Assembly: GCA_015075405.1 (NCBI GenBank) | Contig: JABTUK010000005.1 | Span: 496,001-560,000, forward strand | Direction: 5' to 3' | Source of the DNA: Anaerolineales bacterium | Lineage (GTDB): Bacteria; Chloroflexota; Anaerolineae; 4572-78; J111 | Length of the DNA: 64,000 bases | Shown here: positions 7,909 through 16,208 of the stretch, piece after piece | Numbering within the stretch: position 1 is the first letter of the stretch | Layout of the letters: every line of letters starts with the position of its first letter | Made by a program: the position numbers and the translations under genes | Notes under the pieces: generated by a model | Told to the model about the DNA's origin: nothing | Seen by the model: the letters and a program-made list of their open reading frames with translations, nothing else | Database searches by the model: none

Positions 7909-9792
7909 CTAAACTTTCCCCAACACTTCTTCCAACTCGCGCAGCAGGGCCTCGGTTTCGGCCATGAGGCCCCAGCCGGCGTCGTCGCTGGGCGGACCGT
8001 AACGGCCAATTTCGCTCTGGGCCAGACAGGCTTCCACCCGCTCGATCAGCGCCTCGTTGAGACCGGCCCCCCGTAAGCGGCGGGCCAGTTCGGTGCGAGT
8101 CAAGCCTTGCACCGGCGTATGCAGCGCGGCGCCGAGGTACTGCTGCAAAGCCAGGCCGACCACCTTGTAATTATCATCCTGGCCGCGCATGGCCGCCGCC
8201 AAACTGGGGTGGAGGCTGTGCCGCGGCTGGCGCAGCCCTTTTAGCTCGGGGCGGGGTTTGGGCGCGATCACCAGCGGGCGGCGACGGCGCTGCCACCACC
8301 ACAACCCACCGGCCCCCAGCGCTACCGCCAGCGGCAGCGCCCCACACAGCCCACCCAGCAGCAGAAAAAGCGCCGGCAAGGTGACTCGCTGGACCGTGTC
8401 TGGTGAAACCACCAAACCCGGATTCACTATCGGGTCGGCCGGCATCGGCGTGGTTGCGGTTAGCGCGGCCACCGGCGTGTTGGCCGGGGCGGGGGCCGGC
8501 GTGATGTTCGGATCCGGGGTGGGCACAGGGATTACTTTGACCGTCAGCGGTTGGCTGGAGATGGTGCGATACTCCGCCGCCAGCGGGTCGAAGTAGATAA
8601 ACGTGGCCGGCTGAAGGGTAAAGTCGCCGGGTTGGTCGGCCACCACCAGCCGCTCGAAGACGCGGGTGCCGGTCATCAGGCCGTCTTCTCCGGTTTCGGT
8701 GGTCAGGCTGGAGAGGGAGTCATACATGCGCCAGCCGGTCAGGTCGGGCCAGAGGGGTTCCGGCAGCAGGGGAATATTGCCCACGCCGGTCACGGCCAGC
8801 AGAAAGGTCGAGGGCTGGTTGACCACGGCCACTTGCGGGCTGAACGAACTTTCCATGGTAAATTGACCGACAGCGCCGCTGAAACCGGGCGGGGCATTGT
8901 CGGGCAGGGGCTTGACCTCGACGGTGACCGGCTCGGTGTACAGCTCGACCGGCTCCTCATAAATGTTGCCGGGAAACATCAGCCGGGCCGGGCTGATGGT
9001 AATACGGCCTGCGCTCTTGGCAAACAGGGCCGTGCGGATTTCGCTGACCAGGTAGGTCCGGCCCGCCGCGTCGAGATTGTATTCGCGCACCGGCAGGCCC
9101 ATGGTTTCAAAGCCGATAAACAAAGGGCCATCGTACTGCGGCTGGCGGTAAATTTTGATGGCCTGGTAAAAACGGAAGGTGTAAATAATTTGCTGGCCCA
9201 GGTAGGGGCTGGGCGGGTCAACCTGGGCTTCGATGAAAAAGTCTTGCCCTTTCAACACCGCCGGGGGCGAGATGTTGGCCGGCCTGACGGCATTGCCGGC
9301 GGCCGGCGCGGGCGGCGCGCCCTGGGTTATTTCAACCGAGATGGGCGCGGCCCGGTAAATTTTGTTGTCAATTTTAACCGTGACCGGCGGAATAGTCAGG
9401 GTGCCGGTGCGGCGCGGCTGCAAGCGGTAGGTGTAATGGACCTCGGTTTGAATTTTGCCGTTGACCAGGCTCACGTCGGTGGCCAGGTCCATGTCAACCA
9501 CCACCAGGCCGTCCAACTGGGGCAAAATAGGCCGGGGCTGCAAGGCCGAGTCGTCGGTGACGCTGACGGTTAAAATGACCAGTTCATCGGTGGAAAAGTG
9601 GGTGTGGTTGACAGAGGCGGTGATGGGCGATTCTTGACTGTAGGCGGGGGAAAAAAGGCTAAGGCTGAGGCTAAGGCTGAGGAAGAGGAGAAGAAGCGGG
9701 TAAACCGTAGTTCGCCGCCTGCTGGGGGGTGATAGACCCTTGCGGCTGATAAATTTTCCCCAAGCAGTTTGACTGGCTGAGATATACCTCAT
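7909..9792 (-). CDS. BatD-family protein (aerotolerance/oxygen tolerance)
   Basis: The chosen ATG (9792) has GGAGG 8 bp upstream; an ATG two codons earlier is too close to it. The 627-residue protein has a long N-terminal region, a hydrophobic Leu/Ser run as signal segment ending near PAYSQ, several beta-rich extracytoplasmic domains with the BatD pattern (DELVILTVSV, TLTIPPVTVKI), one membrane segment about 100-120 residues from the end (ALFLLLGGLCGALPLAV) and a basic cytoplasmic tail. BatD proteins normally sit in operons with MoxR and VWA proteins (BatA/B); none is next to this gene. Function beyond family membership is unknown. Confidence 0.8.
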   Translation of the reverse strand: MRYISASQTAWGKFISRKGLSPPSRRRTTVYPLLLLFLSLSLSLSLFSPAYSQESPITASVNHTHFSTDELVILTVSVTDDSALQPRPILPQLDGLVVVDMDLATDVSLVNGKIQTEVHYTYRLQPRRTGTLTIPPVTVKIDNKIYRAAPISVEITQGAPPAPAAGNAVRPANISPPAVLKGQDFFIEAQVDPPSPYLGQQIIYTFRFYQAIKIYRQPQYDGPLFIGFETMGLPVREYNLDAAGRTYLVSEIRTALFAKSAGRITISPARLMFPGNIYEEPVELYTEPVTVEVKPLPDNAPPGFSGAVGQFTMESSFSPQVAVVNQPSTFLLAVTGVGNIPLLPEPLWPDLTGWRMYDSLSSLTTETGEDGLMTGTRVFERLVVADQPGDFTLQPATFIYFDPLAAEYRTISSQPLTVKVIPVPTPDPNITPAPAPANTPVAALTATTPMPADPIVNPGLVVSPDTVQRVTLPALFLLLGGLCGALPLAVALGAGGLWWWQRRRRPLVIAPKPRPELKGLRQPRHSLHPSLAAAMRGQDDNYKVVGLALQQYLGAALHTPVQGLTRTELARRLRGAGLNEALIERVEACLAQSEIGRYGPPSDDAGWGLMAETEALLRELEEVLGKV

Positions 9793-9842
9793 CACCATAA
9801 CCTCCCTCGGCTTTGAGCAAAACTGACAAATATGTTGCTACT

Positions 9843-9982
9843 TCGACAATGTTACATTTCAAATAATGGCTCACGGATTAACACAGATTACACAGATAAG
9901 GCTTAAAAACAGCAAAAAACTGTGTTTATCCGTGTTCATCCGTGAGCTAATCTATAGCTTATGTTAATTTAACATTGTCGAA
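9843..9982. repeat. Nested palindromic element
   Basis: Outer arms TTCGACAATGTTA (9843-9855) and TAACATTGTCGAA (9970-9982) enclose a second inverted repeat (about 9870-9946) with arms based on CTCACGGATTAACAC. It abuts copy C of the MITE-like family, whose left end overlaps its right arm. It lies upstream of the batD-like gene. Confidence 0.65.
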
Positions 9983-10102
9983 CTACTTAGGCTCATGTCA
10001 TTTCGAGCCACGAAGGAGCGAGAAATCCCCAGGGTACAACATGTAAAAGTAAGGTATCGGGGATTTCTCCCTGCGGTCGAAATGACATGGTTGAGCAGTT
10101 AC
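9979..10102. mobile_element. MITE-like element, copy C
   Basis: Ends CGAACTACTTAG and TTGAGCAGTTAC, degenerate versions of the family ends. The inner arms (ATGTCATTTCGA ... TCGAAATGACAT and GAGAAATCCCC ... GGGGATTTCTC) are well conserved. No matching 8-bp flanks were seen; the left end is fused to the nested palindrome 9843-9982. The remaining DNA up to 10270 shows nothing else. Confidence 0.75.
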
Positions 10103-10273
10103 CATAATATATTGTAACGGGCGTTGAGAAATTTTTCAAACAAGCGAAGGGGCATTTTTCAGGGGCAGAAATTCAAAAAAGAAACTCGGTGAATAATTCT
10201 GGCCGGGCTAACGTCAATCGGTTTGGAAAGATCAATGCAAGCTTTGGACCCCATCTCCAATCGGGAAGGTAAG

Positions 10274-10324
10274 TGAGGCGAGGACGCGAGAAGGCGATTC
10301 GATTCTTCGCCTCCTCGCCTCACG
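10274..10324. repeat. GAGGCGAGGA-word hairpin
   Basis: Tandem words (GAGGCGAGGACGCGAG) followed by their approximate reverse complement, forming a long imperfect hairpin just beyond the stop of the SH3 lipoprotein gene (minus strand). The same words recur at about 23990, 28290 and 41270. Confidence 0.65.
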
Positions 10325-10337
10325 CCTCCTCGTCTCC

Positions 10338-11423
10338 TCAATCAAATTTATGAAACGTCACCCGATAGGAGTAATGCCCGCGGCAGACTTGATTATTTTG
10401 CTGCGCCCAGCGGCACTTCTCCACGCTGCCGTCGCAGTAGCCGTTGGCGGCCAGCACTTCGGCGGGGATGAGTTCGTCGTGGGAGGTAAAGCTGAAGCTT
10501 TCCTCGCTGGTGTAGGGGGTGCCGTCAATGTGCCGTTTGACCTTCAAGGACATGCTGTTCATCCACAGCGTCACCTCGGCTGTGCCTGGCCCTTTATCGC
10601 CCGAAGCGACCTCGATATTGTTGAAAGTATCGCCGATAACCACGCCATCCAGCGGCGTGCCCGGCGGCGGGCCTTGCAGCACCGTCACGTAGATGCTGTG
10701 GTTGCCAATGCAGCCGCCGTTTTCCCAGATGGGCACCATGGCCTGGTAGGTTACACAGAAATCTTTGCCGCAGCGTAGTTGACCCTCCAACTCCTCCGGC
10801 GTTTGCGGCTCTTGACTCCCTTCCTCCGCCTCCACCTTGGCCTCAGCCTCAGCCTCCGGTACAGGCGTAGCCGTCGGCGGAGGGGGCGGCGCTTCGGCCA
10901 CCGGGATGCCCTCGCTGCTGCCGGAAAGCTGGACCAACTCGCCAAACACCCAGCCCAGGCTGTTATCGGCCAGGCTGACCTGCCACCAGCTTTGCTCGGC
11001 GTTGCGGCCTGTGACCGGAGCCGTCTGGCCGGGGTTAAATTGACCCACCACCGGGTAAGCCGTGCCCGGCCCGGAACGGACATTGATGGCCGTGGTCGAA
11101 CTATCGGGCACAGTTACCTGAGGCGCGGGAATGGGTGTGGGCGAAGGCAGGGAGGTGGCGGTTGAGACAGGGGTGTTAGTTGCCGTCGGCTCAGGGGGCA
11201 GGGTTGGCGCAGGCGTCGGCGTTGAGGTCGAGGGGGGCGGCAGGGGTTCAGTGGTGGCGGCGCTGGCGGGTTCAACGACGGGCGTGGGGGTGGCTTCGGG
11301 TTGGGTCAAAAAGGAAACCGGCGTCGCGGTAGGGGGGGCGGGAGCGGGTTGTTCGGCGTTACAAGCCGTCAGGCTTATAGCCGAAAGCAGGACAAGACTC
11401 CCTAAAAGATGGAATAGTTTCAT
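10338..11423 (-). CDS. SH3b-domain lipoprotein
   Basis: A 361-residue predicted lipoprotein. The ATG at 11423 gives a compact signal peptide ending in the lipobox LTAC. A Pro/Thr-rich linker (~20-110) leads to a bacterial SH3 domain (INVRSGPGTAYPVVG ... WWQVSL ... GWVFGELV), known to bind peptides or glycans at the cell surface. A second low-complexity Glu/Ala stretch precedes a C-terminal beta-rich domain with paired cysteines (CGKDFC, CIGN, YCDGS, KCRWAQ, VCRGHY), probably disulphide-bonded. The C-terminal domain is not recognised. It probably acts outside the membrane; a surface or sensing role is inference only. Confidence 0.8.
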   Translation of the reverse strand: MKLFHLLGSLVLLSAISLTACNAEQPAPAPPTATPVSFLTQPEATPTPVVEPASAATTEPLPPPSTSTPTPAPTLPPEPTATNTPVSTATSLPSPTPIPAPQVTVPDSSTTAINVRSGPGTAYPVVGQFNPGQTAPVTGRNAEQSWWQVSLADNSLGWVFGELVQLSGSSEGIPVAEAPPPPPTATPVPEAEAEAKVEAEEGSQEPQTPEELEGQLRCGKDFCVTYQAMVPIWENGGCIGNHSIYVTVLQGPPPGTPLDGVVIGDTFNNIEVASGDKGPGTAEVTLWMNSMSLKVKRHIDGTPYTSEESFSFTSHDELIPAEVLAANGYCDGSVEKCRWAQQNNQVCRGHYSYRVTFHKFD

Positions 11424-11511
11424 GCAGTGTATCCTCACACATAAATGTCGAGAACGTTCGGGACTGTTTTGCTTTGCTGAATCGCCCCGGCATGAATGCC
11501 AGGGCTAGGGA

Positions 11512-11594
11512 ACAGCGCCGGGTCAACCCGGCTTAAAGCCCGATTCATCGGGCGCTGTGGAATAGTCCGGCGACTTTATCGCCGGACGAATTCC
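11512..11594. repeat. Compact multi-hairpin structure
   Basis: An outer stem ACAGCG/CGCTGT (11512-11517, 11553-11558) encloses two perfect hairpins, CCGGG-TCAA-CCCGG and CCCGA-TTCA-TCGGG. Directly next is GGAAT-[TCCGGCGA-CTTTA-TCGCCGGA]-ATTCC. It lies in the ~370-bp gap between two lipoprotein genes. It could be a structured RNA or a dispersed repeat; the sequence alone does not decide. Confidence 0.6.
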
Positions 11595-11733
11595 GCCAGA
11601 GAAGCCCTATTCGAGTTTCCGAAATTCTCAAATGTCAGTTAAATCAATCCTGTAATTGACAGAACATTGGGGAATTATAACCCTGCCGGCGCAGGCGTCA
11701 AAGCCGGTGGGGGAGGTTGGGAGAGGGGAGGAA

Positions 11734-11782
11734 CGTGATGCGTGATACGTGACGCGTGACTTTTCACGTATCACGCATCACG
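11734..11782. repeat. TGATGCGTGA-word hairpin, copy 1
   Basis: Perfect 19-bp arms (11734-11752 and 11764-11782) made of the tandem word CGTGATGCGTGATACGTGA. It lies immediately beyond the stop of the downstream-reading lipoprotein gene (minus strand). Related hairpins lie at 30400-30458 and 60879-60932. Confidence 0.8.
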
Positions 11783-11793
11783 TATCACGCTGC

Positions 11794-12264
11794 CTACTCC
11801 GCCATCGAGCAGGTCACAAATACTTCCTGGGGAAACTGGTTCAATTGCAGTACCAGCGCCTGCCGTTTCATCGGCACCGGCCCGTGCCCCAGCGAGCTGT
11901 GCGAAACGAGGATCTGCCGGTCTTTGACATAAACGGAAAAACCGCCCTGATTCAAATAAACGCCGCGGGCGAGGTAAGGTTTGGCGGTGGGGTGATCGCC
12001 CAGAGGCCGGCCGATCAGCTCGGCGGCCTGCTGCGGGGTGAGTTCCAAAATGGCGGCGTTCTCTAGCAGCGCCTCTGCCGCCGGCTGCTGCGCTGCGGTG
12101 ACTTGATAGACCTGGGTGTAATCCAGCGTTTGCCAGCCGGAGAGGGGATAAATTTCCGAGGGCGGCGGGTTGTACCAGGAGTCGGCGCTGGTCCAGGCCC
12201 GCTCATCGCGACAGCCGAGGAGGCCGATTAGGAGGAAGCAAGAAAAGAAGAGTTTTGTAAACAT
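11794..12264 (-). CDS. Small lipoprotein of unknown function
   Basis: 156 residues from the ATG at 12264; an ATG five codons earlier is possible. A hydrophobic signal segment ends in a lipobox-like LLGC, so the mature protein is probably lipid-anchored. The rest is a single globular domain with no motif recognised (GRPLGDHPTAKPYLARGVY, SVYVKDRQILVSHSSLG). It follows the last permease of the BMP transporter by 47 bp on the same strand and may be co-transcribed, but no functional link is visible. No strong ribosome binding site. Confidence 0.65.
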   Translation of the reverse strand: MFTKLFFSCFLLIGLLGCRDERAWTSADSWYNPPPSEIYPLSGWQTLDYTQVYQVTAAQQPAAEALLENAAILELTPQQAAELIGRPLGDHPTAKPYLARGVYLNQGGFSVYVKDRQILVSHSSLGHGPVPMKRQALVLQLNQFPQEVFVTCSMAE

Positions 12265-12311
12265 ATGAACTACTGGCAAGGAAGATTGGAAGGCTGGATG
12301 GTTGGCGTCGT

Positions 12312-13277
12312 CTACAACCCCCGCTCGCCGCGAATGTAGGGCACGCCCAGCGCCGCCGGCGCGCCGAGGCGTTTTTTAGCCACGGCCCGTGCGCCCAGAA
12401 TCAGGGCAATGATAGTCAGGATGTAGGGGGTCATCTGTAAAAAGAAGCCCCAATTGGAGTTAACAAAAAAGGGATTGGTCAGGCCAAAGATGGTGCGCGG
12501 CCCCTGCAAATCCAGGATTCCCCGGCGCAGCGCCCCAAAGAGATAAGCTCCGATGGCCGCTCGAACCGGGTCCCACTGGGCAAAAATAACCAGGCCAACG
12601 GCAATCCAGCCCTGGCCGGATGTCGTCTGGGCGCTGTACCAGCCGGGCGACACGGACAGGCTGATGGTCGCTCCGGCCAGGCCGGCCAGGCAGCCGCCGA
12701 CAAACACATAAAAATAACGCAGCCCATAGACGTTGATGCCCATCGTATCGGCCGCTTCCGGCTTCTCGCCGACGGCGCGCAGGTGCATGCCGGGCCGGGT
12801 TTTGTAGATGTAATACCAGGCCAGCGGGGTGAACAGGTAGCCCAGGTAAACCAGCAGGCTGTGATCTTCAAAAAAGATAGGGCCGATGACCGGAATGAGG
12901 GCCAGGCCGGGGATGTCAAAATCGGGGATCAGGGGCGGGTTTTTGCCGGTCAAGCCTTCGCCAAAAACCAGGGCCAGCCCTGTGCCCAGAAAGGTCAGGG
13001 TTAAGCCGCTGACTACCTGATCGGCTTGAAAATGAATGGTCACCAGCCCGTGCAGCAAACTCAGCAGCCCGCCGACCAGCATGGCCAGGGCCAGACCCAG
13101 CCAGGGATTCCCGGTGGAGAGCGAGATGCTAAAGCCGGTCATCGCCCCAATCAGCATCATCCCTTCGACGCCCAAATTGAGCACCCCGGCTCGCTCGGCA
13201 AAGATTTCGCCAATGGCCGCAAACAGCAAAATTGTCCCGGTCGCCATGCCGGCGTGGAGAATGATAATGGGGTCCAT
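12312..13277 (-). CDS. BMP-type ABC transporter permease (YufQ-like)
   Basis: A 321-residue polytopic permease of the branched-chain-amino-acid/simple-sugar family, subtype found with BMP binding proteins. The N-terminus matches the subgroup (GEIFAERAGVLNLGVEGMML) and the C-terminal half has VSPGWYSAQTTSGQGWIAVG and VIFAQWDPVRAAIGAYLFGA, characteristic of nucleoside transporter permeases. It pairs with the upstream permease to form the membrane channel. Last gene of the four-gene transporter set transcribed on the minus strand. The 63-bp space to the preceding gene contains a direct repeat of AACGTGACACTT. Confidence 0.92.
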   Translation of the reverse strand: MDPIIILHAGMATGTILLFAAIGEIFAERAGVLNLGVEGMMLIGAMTGFSISLSTGNPWLGLALAMLVGGLLSLLHGLVTIHFQADQVVSGLTLTFLGTGLALVFGEGLTGKNPPLIPDFDIPGLALIPVIGPIFFEDHSLLVYLGYLFTPLAWYYIYKTRPGMHLRAVGEKPEAADTMGINVYGLRYFYVFVGGCLAGLAGATISLSVSPGWYSAQTTSGQGWIAVGLVIFAQWDPVRAAIGAYLFGALRRGILDLQGPRTIFGLTNPFFVNSNWGFFLQMTPYILTIIALILGARAVAKKRLGAPAALGVPYIRGERGL

Positions 13278-13340
13278 AGCTGAGTCTAACCCTCCCAGTT
13301 AAAATAACGTGACACTTGAAACGTGGAACGTGACACTTCC

Positions 13341-14474
13341 TCACGCTTCCCGTTTCATCAAACGAACTTTATAGCGCAGCAACACATCGCTGCTGATAAC
13401 CATGAACAGGATGATCCCTTGCAGCAACATAGATAAACCCGCCGGTTGAATCTCTCGCCCGGCCAGAATCAACGCGCCAAATAGAATGGAAACCAGGATA
13501 ACGGCAAACGGGTTCAGTTTGGCCAACCAGGCCACAATGATGCCGGTAAAGCCATAACCGGGCGAAATACGCTCTTGCAGGCGATGGACCACGCCGGTAA
13601 TTTCCGACATTCCGGCTAAACCGGCCAGCGCCCCGGAAACCATCATGACCAAAATAATGTTGCGAGCGATGTTGATGCCGGCATAACGGGCGGCGTTAGG
13701 ATTGTCGCCGATGAGTTTGATTTCGTAACCCCAACGGCTGCGGGCTAGAATCCACCACACAATCACCGTAGCAATCAGGGCAAAAACAACCCCCAGGTGC
13801 AGGGTAATCCCGGAAAAGATGCGGTATTCGCGGGCATAGTCGGCCAGCCGAGGCAGCCAGGCCGTTTTTTCAAAGGTTGGCGTCATTTGAAAGCCGGCGT
13901 CGCTCCAGTTATTAAAAATAAAGAAGTTGTTCCAGGAAATAGCAATGTAGTTAAGCATCAAGGTGGTAATGATTTCGTTGATGTTGAAGCGAGCCTTGAG
14001 GAAACCGGGAATAAAGGCCCAGACGGCGCCGCCCAATAGCCCCATGATCAGCATGGCCCCAATGACGACAACTTTGGGGCTGTCGGGCGGAACGAGCGGC
14101 ACCATGACCACCATCGTGGCGGCAAAAGCGCCGATATAAAACTGCCCCTCGGCCCCAATATTCCACAACTTCATTTGAAAGGCAATCGCGCAGGCCAGCC
14201 CGACCATAATCAGCGGGGTCGCCTTCACCAGCGTATCTGAAAACACGCCCCAACTGCCAAAGGTGGCATCAAAGGCAAACGCGGCCACTCTAAGCGGCTC
14301 GCCGCCGATTATTTTGAGGATTATTCCGCTAATGATAAAGGCGATAACCACTGAGCCAATCGAAGTGGCCGCCGGCAGCCACCTGGGTACATCCTCAACC
14401 CGTTTTTCCAGGGTGAGTTGGTAGGGAAACTGCCAGCCTCTTTTTTCCTCGCTTGTGGGGGATAGGGTGGACAT
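13341..14474 (-). CDS. BMP-type ABC transporter permease (YufP-like)
   Basis: 377 residues from the ATG at 14474; a TTG four codons earlier is an alternative. About eight to ten hydrophobic segments. Subfamily signatures are FQMKLWNIGAEGQFYIGA, NEIITTLMLNYIA and YGFTGIIVAWLAKLNPFAV. With the YufQ-like partner it forms the transmembrane pore of a nucleoside or nucleoside-like substrate importer. Located between the ATPase and the second permease gene; the 95-bp gap from the ATPase stop contains a tandem-word hairpin. Confidence 0.92.
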   Translation of the reverse strand: MSTLSPTSEEKRGWQFPYQLTLEKRVEDVPRWLPAATSIGSVVIAFIISGIILKIIGGEPLRVAAFAFDATFGSWGVFSDTLVKATPLIMVGLACAIAFQMKLWNIGAEGQFYIGAFAATMVVMVPLVPPDSPKVVVIGAMLIMGLLGGAVWAFIPGFLKARFNINEIITTLMLNYIAISWNNFFIFNNWSDAGFQMTPTFEKTAWLPRLADYAREYRIFSGITLHLGVVFALIATVIVWWILARSRWGYEIKLIGDNPNAARYAGINIARNIILVMMVSGALAGLAGMSEITGVVHRLQERISPGYGFTGIIVAWLAKLNPFAVILVSILFGALILAGREIQPAGLSMLLQGIILFMVISSDVLLRYKVRLMKREA

Positions 14475-14498
14475 GCGCTGTTTCAATCCTTTCTTGAA

Positions 14499-14577
14499 AG
14501 GAAGTAGGTAGTAAGTAGTAGGGAGTAGGGGGCAGATATAAAATCCCTTACTTCCTACTCCCTACTTCTTACTCCTT
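14499..14577. repeat. AGTAGGGAGTAG-word hairpin
   Basis: Tandem variants of AAGTAGTAGGGAGTAG are followed by the complementary ACTTCCTACTCCCTACTTC. The hairpin starts within the ATPase stop codon region (GGAGTAAG) and fills the space between the ATPase and permease genes. Possibly an intra-operon attenuating or stabilising structure. Confidence 0.65.
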
Positions 14578-16089
14578 TTTTTTACTTCCGGTCATCATGA
14601 GGCCAATTTCGTTGATGTCGGCCTGGTCGGTGGGGACGACGCCCATAATTTGACCATCAAAAATAACGGCCAGGCGGTCGCTCAGGGCCAGCAACTCTTC
14701 CAACTCTTCCGAAATCAGCAGAATAGCGGCCCCGGCTTCGCGCTGCTCCAGCAGCAGCGTTTGAATGGCTTCAATCGCGCCGACATCCAGGCCGCGAGTG
14801 GGCTGCACCGCCACCATCAACTTCGGTTTGGCCGAAATCTCACGGGCCAGAATCACCTTTTGCAGATTCCCCCCGGAGAGCTTGCGGGCCGGGATATCCA
14901 CGCTGGGGGCCAAAATATTGTACTTTTCTTTGAGTCCCTGGGCCTGCTCGCGGGCGTGGGTAAAATTGATGGTCCAACCATCGCCCACCGGCTGCTGGCG
15001 GTAGCTTTTGAGAATAGTATTTTCGGTAATGCTCATGTTGGGCGCGGTGCCGACTTTGCTGCGATCTTCGGGCACATGGGCCACACCGCTGCGAATAGCA
15101 GCAATAGGCGGGCGGTTGCTGACTTCCTGGCCGCTAATTTTTATGCTGCCGCTGCACGGCCTTAAGCCGGTAATCACCTGGGCCAACTCGCTCTGTCCAT
15201 TCCCAGCCACGCCGGCAATCCCTAAAATTTCACCGCTGCGCACTTCCAGCGACACGCCGCGCAAGGCCGGCCGACCCTTGTCGTTCTCGGCGGTTACATT
15301 GTGGGTAGATAAAACCACCTCGCCCGGCTGATGAGGAGTCTTCTTGACCATAAAAACAACGCCCCGCCCGACCATGAGGCGGGCCAGATCAGCTTTGGTC
15401 AGACCTGCCATGCTCTGACCTTCGGCGGTTACTTTGCCTTTACGCAGCACCGTTACCCGGTCGGCCACGGCGGTTACTTCGTGGAGCTTGTGGCTGATAA
15501 AAATAATAGATTTACCAGAGGCGACCATGGAGCGCATCGTCGCCATTAATTCCTCAATTTCCTGGGGGGCCAGCACCGCCGTCGGCTCGTCCATAATCAA
15601 AATATTGGCCCCGCGATAGAGGGTTTTGAGAATCTCAACCCGCTGCTGTTCGCCCACCGAAAGCTGCCAGATTTTGGCCGTTGGGTCAACCCGCAGCCCA
15701 AACTGCTCCTGCAAGGCCAAAATTTTTTGATCGAAGGCCCGCAGATTGAGAAAAAAGCGGGGTTCGTCCAGGCCCAGCAAAATATTCTCGGTGACGGTTT
15801 GGGTGGGCACCAGCATAAAATGTTGGTGAACCATGCCAATCCCTTTGGCAATGGCGTCTTTGGGGGAATTAAAATGGACCGTCTGCCCATAAATTTTGAT
15901 GGTCCCTGAGGTAGGCTTGTACAGGCCGGAGAGCGCATTCATCAAGGTGCTTTTGCCGGCCCCGTTTTCGCCCAGCAACGCGTGGATTTCACCCTGCTTT
16001 AAGGTGAAATTAACGTGGTCATTGGCCAGCACACCCGGAAAGCGGATGACAATATCTGACATTTCAACAGCAAGAGGCGTTTCGGTCAT
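14569..16089 (-). CDS. BMP-type ABC transporter ATP-binding protein (double ABC, YufO-like)
   Basis: The ATG at 16089 has GGAG about 8 bp upstream and is preferred over a start 18 codons earlier; 506 residues. Two ABC domains in tandem. The first has Walker A GENGAGKST, signature LSVGEQQRVEIL and Walker B ILIMDEPTAVL. The second has a degenerate P-loop (GVAGNGQSEL), signature LSGGNLQKVILAREI and VAVQPTRGLDVGA in place of a canonical Walker B. This asymmetry is normal for ribose/nucleoside-type ATPases of the family. It energises import through the two downstream permeases. Confidence 0.94.
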   Translation of the reverse strand: MTETPLAVEMSDIVIRFPGVLANDHVNFTLKQGEIHALLGENGAGKSTLMNALSGLYKPTSGTIKIYGQTVHFNSPKDAIAKGIGMVHQHFMLVPTQTVTENILLGLDEPRFFLNLRAFDQKILALQEQFGLRVDPTAKIWQLSVGEQQRVEILKTLYRGANILIMDEPTAVLAPQEIEELMATMRSMVASGKSIIFISHKLHEVTAVADRVTVLRKGKVTAEGQSMAGLTKADLARLMVGRGVVFMVKKTPHQPGEVVLSTHNVTAENDKGRPALRGVSLEVRSGEILGIAGVAGNGQSELAQVITGLRPCSGSIKISGQEVSNRPPIAAIRSGVAHVPEDRSKVGTAPNMSITENTILKSYRQQPVGDGWTINFTHAREQAQGLKEKYNILAPSVDIPARKLSGGNLQKVILAREISAKPKLMVAVQPTRGLDVGAIEAIQTLLLEQREAGAAILLISEELEELLALSDRLAVIFDGQIMGVVPTDQADINEIGLMMTGSKKKE

Positions 16090-16151
16090 GGAAGCTCCAC
16101 TTAAAACAAAGGGCGAGGCCGAACCCGTTTGACCTCGCCCCATCGAGGAGA

Positions 16152-16186
16152 TTGGAGATTAGAGATTAAGCATCTCTAATCTCCAA
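16152..16186. repeat. Intra-operon hairpin between binding protein and ATPase genes
   Basis: Perfect 15-bp arms TTGGAGATTAGAGAT / ATCTCTAATCTCCAA with a 5-nt loop. It is placed between the stop of the binding-protein gene (16209) and the ATPase start (16089). Such a structure commonly limits read-through or protects the upstream mRNA so that binding protein exceeds transporter. The same words form a hairpin at 32897-32934. Confidence 0.75.
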
Positions 16187-16208
16187 CAATCAAGCACTCA
16201 ATTAGCGT

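Noticed and set aside
8551..9573. 340-residue frame antisense to the BatD-like gene
   Set aside because: Gly/Arg/Val-rich shadow with no motif; the other strand has a signal peptide and BatD pattern.
10159..10341. 60-residue minus-strand frame after the SH3 lipoprotein
   Set aside because: It lies in the GAGGCGAGGA hairpin and has no ribosome site or homology.
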